This document shows, one piece after another, positions 7,758-16,551 of a stretch of DNA of 64,000 nucleotides. The stretch spans positions 1-64,000 of the forward strand of contig NZ_JAVFVT010000013.1 in assembly GCF_030929555.1 (NCBI RefSeq), read 5' to 3'. The number at the start of each line of letters is the position of its first letter. Within the stretch, counting starts at the first letter, position 1. Source of the DNA: Paenibacillus sp. LHD-117. Lineage in GTDB: Bacteria; Bacillota; Bacilli; Paenibacillales; Paenibacillaceae. The notes beneath the pieces are model-generated. The model was not told where the DNA came from. It searched no databases and was given only the letters and a program-made list of their open reading frames with translations. The position numbers and the translations under genes are program-made.

Positions 7758-8590
7758 TGGAAACCAGACAGAAATATACCTCCGCCACGTTCGTATTGGA
7801 AATCATCGGCGTGCTTATCGCGCTGTTGTTCCTTGGACCGTTCTACTTCCTGATCGTCAACTCGTTCAAGAAGCTGAAGGACATTCTGCTCAATGCCGCA
7901 TCGCTGCCGGAGACTTGGGGCATAACAAACTTTAAAAAAGCATGGGTCGCGATCGATTTTCCCGTCGTCTTCATGAACTCGCTGTTGATCACGTCCATCA
8001 GCGTACTGGCGCTCGTGGTGATCAGCTCCATGATGGCCTACCGTCTCGTACGGAGGCCGACGGTCTTCAATAAGCTGCTCCTGACGGTGCTGGTCGCAGC
8101 GATGATTATTCCGTTCCAATCGGTCATGCTACCGCTCATGCGCATTACTTCGCTGTTCGAGCTGCGCGGTGAGCTATACGGAATCGTTCTTTGTTACATG
8201 GGCTTTGGCATCTCGCTCTCCATGTTCCTCTATCACGGCTTCATCAAGTCCGTGCCGCTCGAGATCGAAGAAGCCGCGGTCGTCGACGGCTGCTCGCCTT
8301 ACGGCGTGTTCTGGCGGATCGTATTCCCGCTGCTGAAGCCGATTACGGTTACGGTTATGATCCTGAACGTGCTTTGGATTTGGAACGACTACCTGCTGCC
8401 GGTGCTTGTCATTAACGATGTGATGACGACCATTCCGCTTGCGGTTCAGAAGTTTTTCGGTCAATATTTGCGCAAGTGGGATTTGGCCATGGCGGCACTC
8501 ACGCTCAGCACGATTCCGGTCGTTGTGTTCTTCCTGCTGCTGCAGCGGCACATTATCGAAGGCATAACAGCAGGTTCCGTGAAGGGGTAA
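7757..8590 (+). CDS. Carbohydrate ABC transporter permease, MalG type
   Basis: Second permease of the importer, 277 residues, with an N-terminal membrane segment (IIGVLIALLFLGPFYFLIV) and the EAA loop EEAAVVDGCSPYGVFWRIVF. The ATG at 7757 shares its A with the TAA of the preceding gene, and GGGAGG lies just upstream. The longer frame from 7724 is therefore rejected. It ends with the family's usual ITAGSVKG tail. A hairpin (CCCTAAC 8630-8636 with GTTAGGG 8654-8660) separates it from the binding-protein gene and may help set different transcript levels. Confidence 0.9.
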   Translation: METRQKYTSATFVLEIIGVLIALLFLGPFYFLIVNSFKKLKDILLNAASLPETWGITNFKKAWVAIDFPVVFMNSLLITSISVLALVVISSMMAYRLVRRPTVFNKLLLTVLVAAMIIPFQSVMLPLMRITSLFELRGELYGIVLCYMGFGISLSMFLYHGFIKSVPLEIEEAAVVDGCSPYGVFWRIVFPLLKPITVTVMILNVLWIWNDYLLPVLVINDVMTTIPLAVQKFFGQYLRKWDLAMAALTLSTIPVVVFFLLLQRHIIEGITAGSVKG

Positions 8591-8686
8591 TAATCCAAAG
8601 TTTTCCGCCCGAAGTAATCAAGATTTTACCCCTAACCGTTCAATTTCGTCGGTGTTAGGGTCACGCGTTACGAGATTATAATGACG

Positions 8687-8701
8687 ATGTAAGCGTTTCA
8701 C
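8687..8701 (+). promoter_or_regulatory. Candidate cre (CcpA) site upstream of the binding-protein gene
   Basis: ATGTAAGCGTTTCAC matches the catabolite-responsive element WTGNAANCGNWNNCW at all but one position. It lies 34 bases before the start of the solute-binding gene, next to a TATAAT-like element (8677-8682). Glucose repression of this gene is therefore likely. Confidence 0.55.
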
Positions 8702-8735
8702 GACAGAACTACCTTAAAAATGGGAGGTCATTACA

Positions 8736-10040
8736 TTGAAGAAAAAGATGACAATGCTGCTTATGTCTGCGGCGCTGCTTGTTGGACTGGCAAGCGGCTG
8801 CGGCAACAACAACAACGGCGGTACGAACGCGGGCACGAATACAGGTGAAGGCACGGCCACGGAAGCGCCAAAAAAAGATGTCAAGATCAAGATCTTCCAA
8901 TTCAAAGTGGAAATCGCGGATGCGCTTGAGAAGCTGGCTGCGGATTACGAGAAGGAAACAGGCGTGAAAGTCGAAGTGGAAACGCATGGCGGCGGCGAAG
9001 ACTACAGCGCGCTTCTGAAAGCGGAGCTGGCGGCTGGCGAAGAGCCTGAAATCTTCAACTCCAGCGGCTGGGCAGGATTCGATCCTTACGTGGATCGCGC
9101 GGCCGACCTGACGAACGAAGCTTGGGCCAAAGATCTGGTAGAGGCGTCCAAAGCGCAAATTACGCGCGACGGCAAGCTGCTGGGCATGCCGATGAACCTT
9201 GAAGCTTACGGCTTCACTTACAACAAAGACCTATTCGCGCAAGCCGGCATTACCGAGCTGCCGAAAACATTGGACGAATTGTCCGCTGCGGCCGAGAAGC
9301 TGAAAGCGGCTGGCATCACGCCTTTCGCACTGACTTCCGAGTGGTGGTCGATGGGGATTCACACGCTGAATATCGCACTGGCTAATCATGAAGATCCTGC
9401 CGCGTTTATCGCTGACGTGAAAGCGGGCAAAGCGACACTGAAGGACGATCCGACAATGAAAGAATGGATCAAGCTTGTGGACATCATGTTCGCGAACGGC
9501 CAAGAAAACGCGCTTACGACGGACTACAATACGCAAGTCGCCGAATTTGCAGCAGGCAAATACGCGATTGTCCAACACGGCAACTGGATTCAAGGCATGA
9601 TCGACGAAGTTGACCCTGAGCTGAACCTGGGCATGATGCCTGTTCCTCTGCTGGGCGATGCGCCTAACGTATTCACGGGCGTTCCGAACAACTGGATCGT
9701 CAACAGCAAGTCCGACCAAGCCGAAGAAGCGAAGAAGTTCTTGAACTGGATGGTAACGTCCGAGACGGGCAAACGTTACATCTCTACAGACTTCAAATTC
9801 GTTCCTGCGCTCACTTCCATTGAAGCGAACGCGGAAGCGATCGGCGACATCGCCGGCGACTTCGCGGCATTCTCGCAAGCGAACGCTGCTCAAGTGAAGG
9901 GCTGGCATTGGGATCACCTGCCGGACGGCATCACGCAGCAATGGGGCGCAGCGATGCAGGAATACCTGGGCAAACAAATCACGGCGGACGAACTGCTCGG
10001 CAAGCTCGACAAAGCGGTTCAGGACATCGTGAAAAAATAA
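8736..10040 (+). CDS. Sugar-binding lipoprotein of the ABC importer (family 1 solute-binding protein)
   Basis: This 434-residue protein captures the sugar outside the cell and passes it to the two upstream permeases. The N-terminal signal MKKKMTMLLMSAALLVGLAS is followed by a lipobox Cys (ASGC, about 22) and a low-complexity Asn/Gly/Thr linker to about residue 45. The rest has the bilobal family-1 layout, with KIKIFQFKVEIADALEKLA at its start and VKGWHWDHLPDGI near the C-terminus. The start is TTG 8736, because GGGAGG lies 8 bases upstream. The substrate is not readable; the neighbouring GH5 glucanase suggests a beta-glucan or xyloglucan oligosaccharide (inference). Confidence 0.9.
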   Translation: MKKKMTMLLMSAALLVGLASGCGNNNNGGTNAGTNTGEGTATEAPKKDVKIKIFQFKVEIADALEKLAADYEKETGVKVEVETHGGGEDYSALLKAELAAGEEPEIFNSSGWAGFDPYVDRAADLTNEAWAKDLVEASKAQITRDGKLLGMPMNLEAYGFTYNKDLFAQAGITELPKTLDELSAAAEKLKAAGITPFALTSEWWSMGIHTLNIALANHEDPAAFIADVKAGKATLKDDPTMKEWIKLVDIMFANGQENALTTDYNTQVAEFAAGKYAIVQHGNWIQGMIDEVDPELNLGMMPVPLLGDAPNVFTGVPNNWIVNSKSDQAEEAKKFLNWMVTSETGKRYISTDFKFVPALTSIEANAEAIGDIAGDFAAFSQANAAQVKGWHWDHLPDGITQQWGAAMQEYLGKQITADELLGKLDKAVQDIVKK

Positions 10041-10077
10041 GGGGCATGGCCTTATGGAAGGCCAAGCGAGTCAGCCC

Positions 10078-10115
10078 AAACAAGCCGCCAAGTGAATTCG
10101 CTTGGCGGCTTGTTT
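10078..10115 (+). terminator. Intrinsic terminator of the sugar ABC operon
   Basis: A perfect 15-bp stem, AAACAAGCCGCCAAG (10078-10092) with CTTGGCGGCTTGTTT (10101-10115), and an 8-base loop. Confidence 0.85.
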
Positions 10116-10238
10116 CATTATGGGCGGAAACGATAAGCGGGTCGCGTTTTTTTTCAAGCGGCTTGTCGTCATAGGGTCATATCCGTTTCTTTCCTGGGCA
10201 TTCTAAACGCATCTTGGCTACTGAAAGGAGATGCGGGC

Positions 10239-10415
10239 ATGACGGAAAGGAACGCGGAGAACCCGAGATTCCGCGAGAAGGACGGCAAAGGCGCGGACGA
10301 ATTGACTTCGGAAGGCGTCGGCCACCAAGGATTGGTGACGGAACGCGATATCGACTCCGAATTCGGGTTGTTTACGGAGGAAGAGGAAGAGCAAGTTTTG
10401 GAGCCGGGAGAGTAG
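10239..10415 (+). CDS. Small acidic protein of unknown function
   Basis: A 58-residue hydrophilic, acidic protein. The C-terminal half contains TEEEEEQVLEPGE, and ELTSEGVGHQGLVTERDID lies in the middle. ATG 10239 has AAAGGAG 8 bases upstream, and a 15-bp terminator follows 40 bases after the stop, so it looks like a genuine single-gene unit. No membrane segment, signal or Cys is present. I do not recognise the family; similar small polar proteins with a TSEG motif occur in spore formers, but no function can be assigned. Confidence 0.6.
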   Translation: MTERNAENPRFREKDGKGADELTSEGVGHQGLVTERDIDSEFGLFTEEEEEQVLEPGE

Positions 10416-10455
10416 ACACGGTGTCGGAACACGATCGTTGAATCCAATTGAACGA

Positions 10456-10494
10456 GAAAGAGCCAATCGGACGACTTGCCCGATTGGCTCTTTC
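10456..10494. terminator. Bidirectional intrinsic terminator between the acidic small gene and GH5 gene
   Basis: GAAAGAGCCAATCGG (10456-10470) and CCGATTGGCTCTTTC (10480-10494) form a perfect 15-bp stem with a 9-base loop. It lies between convergent genes. Confidence 0.85.
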
Positions 10495-10523
10495 TGGTTG
10501 TCGCGCAAAGCGATGCGAGCCCT

Positions 10524-12275
10524 CTACGGCGCAGGCATACCCGTAACGCCGCTGCCGCTCTTGGTCAACGTGTAGTGGACGATCTCTCCGCTCCAGAAGT
10601 GGAACTTCAGCGTCACCGTGCCGTCCTTCACTTCATTAAAAAAGTTTTTCTTGAGGAGAATCTCGCCGGTGTCGTAGGACGGCTGGAACGTATACGAAAA
10701 TTCTTTGAATGAGGTCCAGTTCTGCGGTCCGGCGTTGCTTCCGTCGGCGTAGACGGCTTCCATTGTGGCAAGCTGGTCGCCGCGGAAATCCGTCGGGATC
10801 GCGAAAGCATCGGTCGTGCCGGAAGCGCCATGCAGAATCGGCGTGCCTGCGGCCACGATGCGGAACTGCCAATCCGCGCCTTTGTTGAAGTCGGCCGTTA
10901 CAGTCGCTCGAACGCCCGTCTCGCCGGACTTGGTCACCCGCTCGAGGAAGCTTTTCTTAAACGTGAGGACGTCGCCCTTGATCTGGTAGTCGAAGATGCG
11001 ACTCAGCTTTTTCCCGTTTATGGACAGAGACGTCAGCTTATTGCCGTTCGGTTGCAATTGGACGGAGATATCGGCGATCGGTTCGCCTTGTTTCACGAAG
11101 ACCAGATCGGAGACCGCCGTGGCGGAGCGTCCTTGCCAGCTGGCCTTCATCATGTCGTACAGCTGCGGGTCGTTCCACTTGTAAGTCGTTCGGTTGAAAT
11201 GCTGGCCGTTGTCCCACAACATGTGCGTGATGCCTTTGGATTGGGCGTAATGGAGCATGTATTCGAAAAACTTCAGCTTCTCCCCTTGCTCGATCGTTCC
11301 CGTGTGCTGGTCGAAGCCGAGTAGGCCGAATTCCCCGACAACGACGGGAATGCCCTTGGAGACGAATGTGTCGTAGAGTCGGTTGAACGTCTGGTCGATT
11401 TCGCCGCGCGTCGTCTCGTCGAACCTTGTGAACCCGGCAATGTTGACGCTGAACGGCCAGAAGCCATAATAATGGATCGTGGCGATCAGATTCGGGTCGT
11501 CCAGTTCCGCGAACAATTCGCCGAGCGCATCCAAATGCTGCTGATCCGAAGACGTGTGCAGCGTCGGCAGCACGAGCGGGCGGGTGGCGTTCTTGCCGCC
11601 GGATGCCCGGACGATGTCGTGGAACGAACGATTCAGCGTATCCAGCATCTCTTGCGAGCTGGCCGCTTGTTCGCTGCTGAATTGTGGTTCGTTGACGCTT
11701 TCGAACATGAGCTTCGGCGACGCGTGCTTGAAGCGGTCCGCAATCTGCGTCCATGCTGCGTTGTAACGGGCCAGCGTTTCGTCGTAATTCGAGCCCATGC
11801 CATTGATCCATCTCCATGAATCGTGATGCAGATTGATCATGACATACAGCTTCTCGTCGAGAGCCCAACCTACGACCTGCTCGATCCGATCCAGGTAGGC
11901 CGGGTCGATCGCATAGTCAGGGGACGCGCCTATTTTATGCTCCCAAGTAATCGGGATCCGAATGCTTTTGAATCCTTGATCCGCGATTTTCTTGATTAGC
12001 GACTTGGTGACGACGGGATTGCCCCAAGCCGTCTCGTTCTCCGAAGACGGATCGGCCGAGCCGCCCAGACCGACGGAATCGAACGTGTTGCCCAAATTCC
12101 ATCCGGGCTGCATCGCTTCGGCGTAAGCTTGCATGGCGGAGCGTTTCGCAGGTGCCTGTCCTTCTTGCGGCTGGCCTTTGCCCGCCTCGGCATAAGCGCC
12201 CCCGCTGGCGGCGACGAGCCATAGGACAAGGAGAGCGGTGAGGAACGAAAGGCGGTTGGTGAAGCGACGTTTCAT
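10524..12275 (-). CDS. Secreted GH5 endo-beta-glucanase with C-terminal Ig-like and CBM46-like modules
   Basis: This 583-residue secreted enzyme cleaves beta-1,4-linked glucans (cellulose, xyloglucan or mixed-linkage glucan). It has a signal peptide (about 1-30), then a GH5 barrel (about 48-385). The acid/base is Glu196 in FESVNEP and the nucleophile Glu315 in VVVGEFG; LHHDSW and IHYYGFWPF are substrate-cleft motifs. Two beta modules follow: an X2/Ig-like domain (about 390-480) and a CBM46-like domain (about 485-575). This is the architecture of the GH5_4 enzyme Cel5B of Bacillus halodurans, so subfamily 4 is likely. A perfect cre palindrome upstream points to CcpA repression. It lies beside the sugar importer, whose substrate it may release. 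Confidence 0.88.
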   Translation of the reverse strand: MKRRFTNRLSFLTALLVLWLVAASGGAYAEAGKGQPQEGQAPAKRSAMQAYAEAMQPGWNLGNTFDSVGLGGSADPSSENETAWGNPVVTKSLIKKIADQGFKSIRIPITWEHKIGASPDYAIDPAYLDRIEQVVGWALDEKLYVMINLHHDSWRWINGMGSNYDETLARYNAAWTQIADRFKHASPKLMFESVNEPQFSSEQAASSQEMLDTLNRSFHDIVRASGGKNATRPLVLPTLHTSSDQQHLDALGELFAELDDPNLIATIHYYGFWPFSVNIAGFTRFDETTRGEIDQTFNRLYDTFVSKGIPVVVGEFGLLGFDQHTGTIEQGEKLKFFEYMLHYAQSKGITHMLWDNGQHFNRTTYKWNDPQLYDMMKASWQGRSATAVSDLVFVKQGEPIADISVQLQPNGNKLTSLSINGKKLSRIFDYQIKGDVLTFKKSFLERVTKSGETGVRATVTADFNKGADWQFRIVAAGTPILHGASGTTDAFAIPTDFRGDQLATMEAVYADGSNAGPQNWTSFKEFSYTFQPSYDTGEILLKKNFFNEVKDGTVTLKFHFWSGEIVHYTLTKSGSGVTGMPAP

Positions 12276-12312
12276 GAACTTGAACCTCCTTTGATTTTGA
12301 CGAGTTCCAAAA

Positions 12313-12326
12313 TGATAGCGCTATCA
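12313..12326 (-). promoter_or_regulatory. Perfect cre palindrome upstream of the GH5 gene
   Basis: TGATAGCGCTATCA is a perfect 14-bp palindrome and fits the catabolite-responsive element TGWNANCGNTNWCA at every position. It sits 38-51 bases upstream of the GH5 start, where a bound CcpA (or LacI-type local repressor) would block transcription. Confidence 0.75.
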
Positions 12327-12459
12327 CAGATGTAAACTCAATATAGCACCATAATCTGGGTGGAATAACCCTCATAATTGAATCAAAAATCAGTTCATTA
12401 TCGGACATAGATGCGGATTTCTGTCCTTCAGCTTCTTTTATTAATAACCGGAGTAAAAC

Positions 12460-13440
12460 CTACCCGGCTTTAAGCCGCTCACGCCGCAGCAAATAGATAA
12501 AGTAAGGCGCGCCGATGACGGCCGTCGTAATGCCGACGGGTACCTCCCGCGGAATAATGAGCACGCGTCCGACGATGTCACCGATCAGCATCAGATCGGC
12601 TCCGATCAGCGCAGCCAGCGGCAGCAGCCATTGATGGCGTCCGCCGACGAGCAGCCTCGCGATATGCGGGGCGATCAAGCCGACGAAGCCGATCGAGCCG
12701 ACGGCGGCGACGGAACTGCCGGTAAGAGCCACGGCGAGAAGCAGCAACAGAAGGCGTTGCTTCGGAACGTTCAAGCCGAGAGCGGAGCTGCCTTCATCGC
12801 CAAGCTGAAAGACATTCAGCTTGCCATAGTTCAGCCAGGCGACCGGAAGCAGAACCGCGATCCATGGCAGCAGCAACCCTACATGATCCCACCCTCGGCC
12901 CCATAAGCTCCCGGACATCCACAGCAGCGCCATATTGACGTCGGAGGGATGTTTGACGAGGAGGTATTGAATGCCGGCTTGGAATACGGCGCCGACCGCC
13001 ACTCCGACGAGAGCGAAGGAAGCCGGCGACAGCGTCATCCGCCTGCTGAGCAGCACGAGAATGAGCAATGCGCCGAATGCGCCGGCGAACGCAGCAACGG
13101 GCAGCACGTAGCTCGGCGCTCCTGGAAACAGGAAGATGACGGCGGCTGCGGTGAATCCAGCCCCTTTCGTAATGCCGATCACGTCCGGACTGGCAAGCGG
13201 ATTGCGGATGATGCTTTGCAATATTGCGCCCGCTGCGGCTAAGCCGAAGCCGGCGAGCGCCGCGATAATCACGCGCGGCAGTCGGTATTGCAGCACGATA
13301 TAAGAGGCGGGAGAGTCTTGGAAAGTCAAGCTTGCCCATAGCTCGCGAAGCGGGACCGGAACCGCGCCGACCTGCAGCGATATCGCCGCGAGCGAAAGGA
13401 ACAGAAGGAAAGAGATAAGGACGGCGACCATTCGTTTCAT
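12460..13440 (-). CDS. FecCD-family iron-siderophore ABC permease (second)
   Basis: This 326-residue permease has about nine to ten membrane segments. The family motif RNPLASPDVIGITKGAG and a C-terminal GLIAPHIARLLVGG stretch, where the ATPase coupling helix lies, are clear. It pairs with the permease at 13437-14459, with which it overlaps by 4 bp (ATGA). It is last in the binding protein-permease-permease operon. No ATPase gene follows; a shared YusV/FhuC-type ATPase is probably encoded elsewhere. Confidence 0.92.
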   Translation of the reverse strand: MKRMVAVLISFLLFLSLAAISLQVGAVPVPLRELWASLTFQDSPASYIVLQYRLPRVIIAALAGFGLAAAGAILQSIIRNPLASPDVIGITKGAGFTAAAVIFLFPGAPSYVLPVAAFAGAFGALLILVLLSRRMTLSPASFALVGVAVGAVFQAGIQYLLVKHPSDVNMALLWMSGSLWGRGWDHVGLLLPWIAVLLPVAWLNYGKLNVFQLGDEGSSALGLNVPKQRLLLLLLAVALTGSSVAAVGSIGFVGLIAPHIARLLVGGRHQWLLPLAALIGADLMLIGDIVGRVLIIPREVPVGITTAVIGAPYFIYLLRRERLKAG

Positions 13441-14459
13441 GCGGCGTTCCTCCTTTTACGGGCCAAATAAATGAAGAATGGACCGCCTATCGCCGCGGTT
13501 ACGATGCCGACCGGCGATTCGAACGGGTATGCGATCAGCTTGCTGAGCAAGTCCGCGTATACAAGCAAACATGCGCCGAGCAGCGCGGTTAAAGGAATAA
13601 GCAGCGCAAGCTTGCCGCCGATCAAATACCGCGCGATATGCGGAACGATTAAGCAAACAAAGCCGATTGGCCCGCAGATGGCGACCGCCGAGCCGGACAG
13701 CGCGATGACGAGCAGAACGGCGATACCGCGAACGAACGCAACGCGTCCGCCAAGTCCGGCCGCCACCGCATCATCCATGACAAGCAGCCGAAACGAAGGG
13801 AGCATCAGGATGAGAACGGCAAGGCTTGTTATCGTAAAAGGAAGCAGCGTCGCGACGTCTTTCCACGCCGCCCCGCTTGTCGAGCCGACAAGCCAGAACA
13901 TCATGCTGTCCGTAGAGTGCTGGTTCAGGATCATCATGCCTTCGGTCAACGACGAGAGCAGGAAGTGAACGGCAATGCCGGCGAGCGCAAGCTGTATATG
14001 CTGCTTCTGCCGCTGCGGACCGGCAAGCGCCCAGACGAGAATGGCGCCGAGCGCCGCGCCGGCGAACGCGAAAGCGACGGTGACGAAGAGAGACAGGCCG
14101 TTCATAAGCACAAGTGCCGCGACAACCGCGAGCGATGCTCCGGCATTAATGCCGAAAATATGCGGGGATGCAAGCGGGTTGCGGGTCGCAAGCTGTGTCA
14201 GCAATCCGGCAAGCGCCAAGTGGACACCCACAATAATCGCCGTTATCGTTCGCGGCATGCGCAGCGTCTGAATATAAAGATGGGCTTTACCTTCTCCTTG
14301 AAACGATACGGCCTCATACAGCGTCCGCCACGAAACGTACGCTTGTCCCCACTTTAAGTTGCCGATGACGCCGATCATGAGCGCGAGAAAGAAAAAAAGG
14401 AAGAGCAGAAGCGCCGGGCGCTCCTGCTTTCCAAATAAGTGCTGTGCCGATTCCTTCAT
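13437..14459 (-). CDS. FecCD-family iron-siderophore ABC permease (first)
   Basis: A 340-residue membrane protein of the FecCD family with the motif RNPLASPHIFGINAGAS and a C-terminal GFVCLIVPHIARYLIGG coupling region. A GGGAGAG site lies between it and the upstream binding-protein gene, only 5 bases of true gap, so the genes are one operon. With its partner it forms the channel for ferric siderophore entry. The layout matches FeuB/FeuC of the bacillibactin system, but the exact siderophore cannot be read. Confidence 0.92.
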   Translation of the reverse strand: MKESAQHLFGKQERPALLLFLFFFLALMIGVIGNLKWGQAYVSWRTLYEAVSFQGEGKAHLYIQTLRMPRTITAIIVGVHLALAGLLTQLATRNPLASPHIFGINAGASLAVVAALVLMNGLSLFVTVAFAFAGAALGAILVWALAGPQRQKQHIQLALAGIAVHFLLSSLTEGMMILNQHSTDSMMFWLVGSTSGAAWKDVATLLPFTITSLAVLILMLPSFRLLVMDDAVAAGLGGRVAFVRGIAVLLVIALSGSAVAICGPIGFVCLIVPHIARYLIGGKLALLIPLTALLGACLLVYADLLSKLIAYPFESPVGIVTAAIGGPFFIYLARKRRNAA

Positions 14460-14464
14460 TTGAG

Positions 14465-15433
14465 TTACTCTCCCAAGTTTGCAACCAAATCTTTAATGAT
14501 GTGCTCGGATCCGAGCAATCCGCGGGACAGCGCCCAATTGCGGCGCTCGACCGAAAATACCTTGCCGTTAGCGACGGCTTCGATTTTATTCCACAGCGGG
14601 TTTTTCTCCCACTCGTTAATAATGGTTACTTCCTCTGTAGGCAGCAGGAAGATCGTTTGCGGATTCGTCTCTACCAGTTGTTCCAGGCTTAGCTGCGGGT
14701 AAGACTCTTCGTTCTTCACTGGATCGTTGTAGCCGAGCGAAGTCAAGAACGAACCGACGTAGGAATGGTCGGAATGCGCGAAGAAGCCCTTCGGATTGAC
14801 GACCGCAGGAAGAATCGAGAGGTTGGCGTTTTTAATCTTTGCCTTTGCCTCATCGATCGTCTGCTTATGCTCTTCCAGTCGCTTCTGGCCTTCCGCTACT
14901 TTGCCGACTGCTTTCGCGATGACCGCATAGTTGCTCAGCATGGTATCGTAGTTTGCGAGATGGTCGTTCAATACGAGCGTCGGCGCAACGCCGTTCAATT
15001 GCTCGTATACATTTTTGTGATGGTTCAAATCGGCGATGATCAGGTCCGGCTGCAGCGAGCTGATCAGCTCGATGTTCGGCTCGTATCGCGAGCCGACCGA
15101 TGTATAATTGCCAAGCTTTTCTTTCACTTCGTCCATCAGAAGCCCCGCGTCGCCGTCATCGGCAACACCGATCGGCTGAACGCCCAGTGTTGTGAGCGCA
15201 TCGGCATAGCTGAATTCCATCACGACGATGCGCTGAGGCACATGGTCGAGCTCGATTTTGCCAAGCTCGTGTTCGATAACGATGTTTTCGGACGGAGCGG
15301 CGGACGGCGAAGCGGAAGGCTCTCCGTTCGCAGCCGGCGCATTGCTATTGGAATTGCCGCAGGCCGCTAGAGCGAGGGCCAATATTCCGATCAGAGCAGG
15401 GGTAACGATTTTTTTCAAATGCAGACGAAGCAT
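14465..15433 (-). CDS. Iron-siderophore binding lipoprotein
   Basis: A 322-residue surface lipoprotein: signal and lipobox LALAACG (Cys about 25), an Ala/Pro/Ser-rich linker, then the helical-backbone fold of cluster-8 binding proteins. VPQRIVVMEFSYADALTTLG and LQPDLIIADLNHHKNVYEQL are family segments. The ATG at 15433 has GGGAGG 9-10 bases upstream. A Fur box overlaps the promoter region. It is first in the operon with two FecCD permeases. Confidence 0.92.
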   Translation of the reverse strand: MLRLHLKKIVTPALIGILALALAACGNSNSNAPAANGEPSASPSAAPSENIVIEHELGKIELDHVPQRIVVMEFSYADALTTLGVQPIGVADDGDAGLLMDEVKEKLGNYTSVGSRYEPNIELISSLQPDLIIADLNHHKNVYEQLNGVAPTLVLNDHLANYDTMLSNYAVIAKAVGKVAEGQKRLEEHKQTIDEAKAKIKNANLSILPAVVNPKGFFAHSDHSYVGSFLTSLGYNDPVKNEESYPQLSLEQLVETNPQTIFLLPTEEVTIINEWEKNPLWNKIEAVANGKVFSVERRNWALSRGLLGSEHIIKDLVANLGE

Positions 15434-15458
15434 AGTGGTTTTTCCTCCCGTAATTCAA

Positions 15459-15479
15459 TGATTATGATAATTATTATCA
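15459..15479 (-). promoter_or_regulatory. Fur box controlling the siderophore uptake operon
   Basis: The stretch contains TGATAATTATTATCA (15465-15479), preceded by TGATTA, giving overlapping 7-1-7 motifs as in Bacillus Fur boxes. It lies 26 bases upstream of the binding-protein start, so iron-replete repression is expected. Confidence 0.85.
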
Positions 15480-15549
15480 ATAGAACTCATTGTAAGGGAT
15501 GGAATGTCGTTCTGCCATATCTTATTTTAAGAAAGGGCATGTCTTATTT

Positions 15550-16401
15550 TTAGATTTTCGGTGAATGCTCTTTTTGGTAGGCTGAAGGTGAAATACCGGT
15601 TTCCAGCTTGAACATCCGGCTGAAGTAGAAATAGTCGGAGAAGCCTGCCTTGCCGGCAACCTCCTTGGCGGAGAGGGAGGTTTGCTCGAATAGCTGCTTG
15701 GCTTTGCCGATGCGAAGGCTTCGCAAATAGACCGTCATCGTGTGACCCGTTATTTTCTTGAACATGACGGTGTAGTGGCCTTCGCTCACTCCGGCCCGTT
15801 TGGCCAGCATGGGAAGGGTAAGCGGCAGCATGTAGTGCTCGTTGAGATACGAGACGGTTTCTTCGACGGAACGGGCAGTCGATGGGGAGGAAGGCTTCAA
15901 GACCGACTCCCGCAAGTAAATATATAATATGCGCTCCAGCATCAGCCGCCTGCGAAACAGGAAAGCCGCCTCCTCGTTCGATTCGGATTCCGCGAGCGGT
16001 TCCTTATCCCTGTTATCCCTCATATCCTGCTGACGCAGAAGCTCGTCGACCATATAATGAATTTTTACTTCGCTGAACGTGCTGAGTGATCCGCTCAAGT
16101 CCCATGCGGAGTTTGTCGGCTCTATGCGGTATTGAAGCACCACATATTCCGCTTCCTTCGTACGCGGGATATCGATCCGGAACGGTTCCCGCTCAGGATG
16201 GCAGGCATAGCCCTGCGAGCATACGGCAGGCGAACCGTCGGCAGCGGTAATCGTGACATGACTCCGCCTTACGATGACGATGGCATAGCTTTCGGGTGGG
16301 ATCGTAAGAAGCTGCGAGGATCGGTATAGCCGAATATGCTCGAGGCATGGGATGACGGAATTTAGCTGAAGGAAATCCATTTGAGCGCGCAGTCCTTTCA
16401 C
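15550..16401 (-). CDS. AraC-family transcriptional regulator beside the siderophore operon
   Basis: A 283-residue regulator with an N-terminal cupin-like ligand domain (about 15-120) and a C-terminal AraC double helix-turn-helix (about 185-280: LPMLAKRAGVSEGHYTVMFK and AKEVAGKAGFSDYFYFSRMFK). The frame starts with GTG 16401; an in-frame ATG at 16380 is an equally possible start. It reads in the same direction as the siderophore operon and lies just upstream. In B. subtilis the AraC protein Btr activates feuABC when bacillibactin is bound, but Btr also has a binding-protein-like domain that is missing here. A role in activating iron uptake is inferred from position. Confidence 0.75.
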   Translation of the reverse strand: MKGLRAQMDFLQLNSVIPCLEHIRLYRSSQLLTIPPESYAIVIVRRSHVTITAADGSPAVCSQGYACHPEREPFRIDIPRTKEAEYVVLQYRIEPTNSAWDLSGSLSTFSEVKIHYMVDELLRQQDMRDNRDKEPLAESESNEEAAFLFRRRLMLERILYIYLRESVLKPSSPSTARSVEETVSYLNEHYMLPLTLPMLAKRAGVSEGHYTVMFKKITGHTMTVYLRSLRIGKAKQLFEQTSLSAKEVAGKAGFSDYFYFSRMFKLETGISPSAYQKEHSPKI

Positions 16402-16494
16402 GATAATTCTCTGTCCTTGGCAAGTAAATAAAGACGGGCACGGATAAGTTATTCGACAAAGGTATCAATCTATCCTGCCCATCCGTGAGTACGA

Positions 16495-16534
16495 AAAAAG
16501 CCCCCGCATCAGGTCATTTCGACCCTATGCGGGG
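16495..16534 (-). terminator. Intrinsic terminator of the metNIQ operon
   Basis: CCCCGCAT (16502-16509) pairs with ATGCGGGG (16527-16534), with an inner AGGTC/GACC pairing. On the minus strand it is followed by a run of T (AAAAAA at 16494-16499 on the plus strand). Confidence 0.8.
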
Positions 16535-16551
16535 ACTTTTGCTTGCAGATG

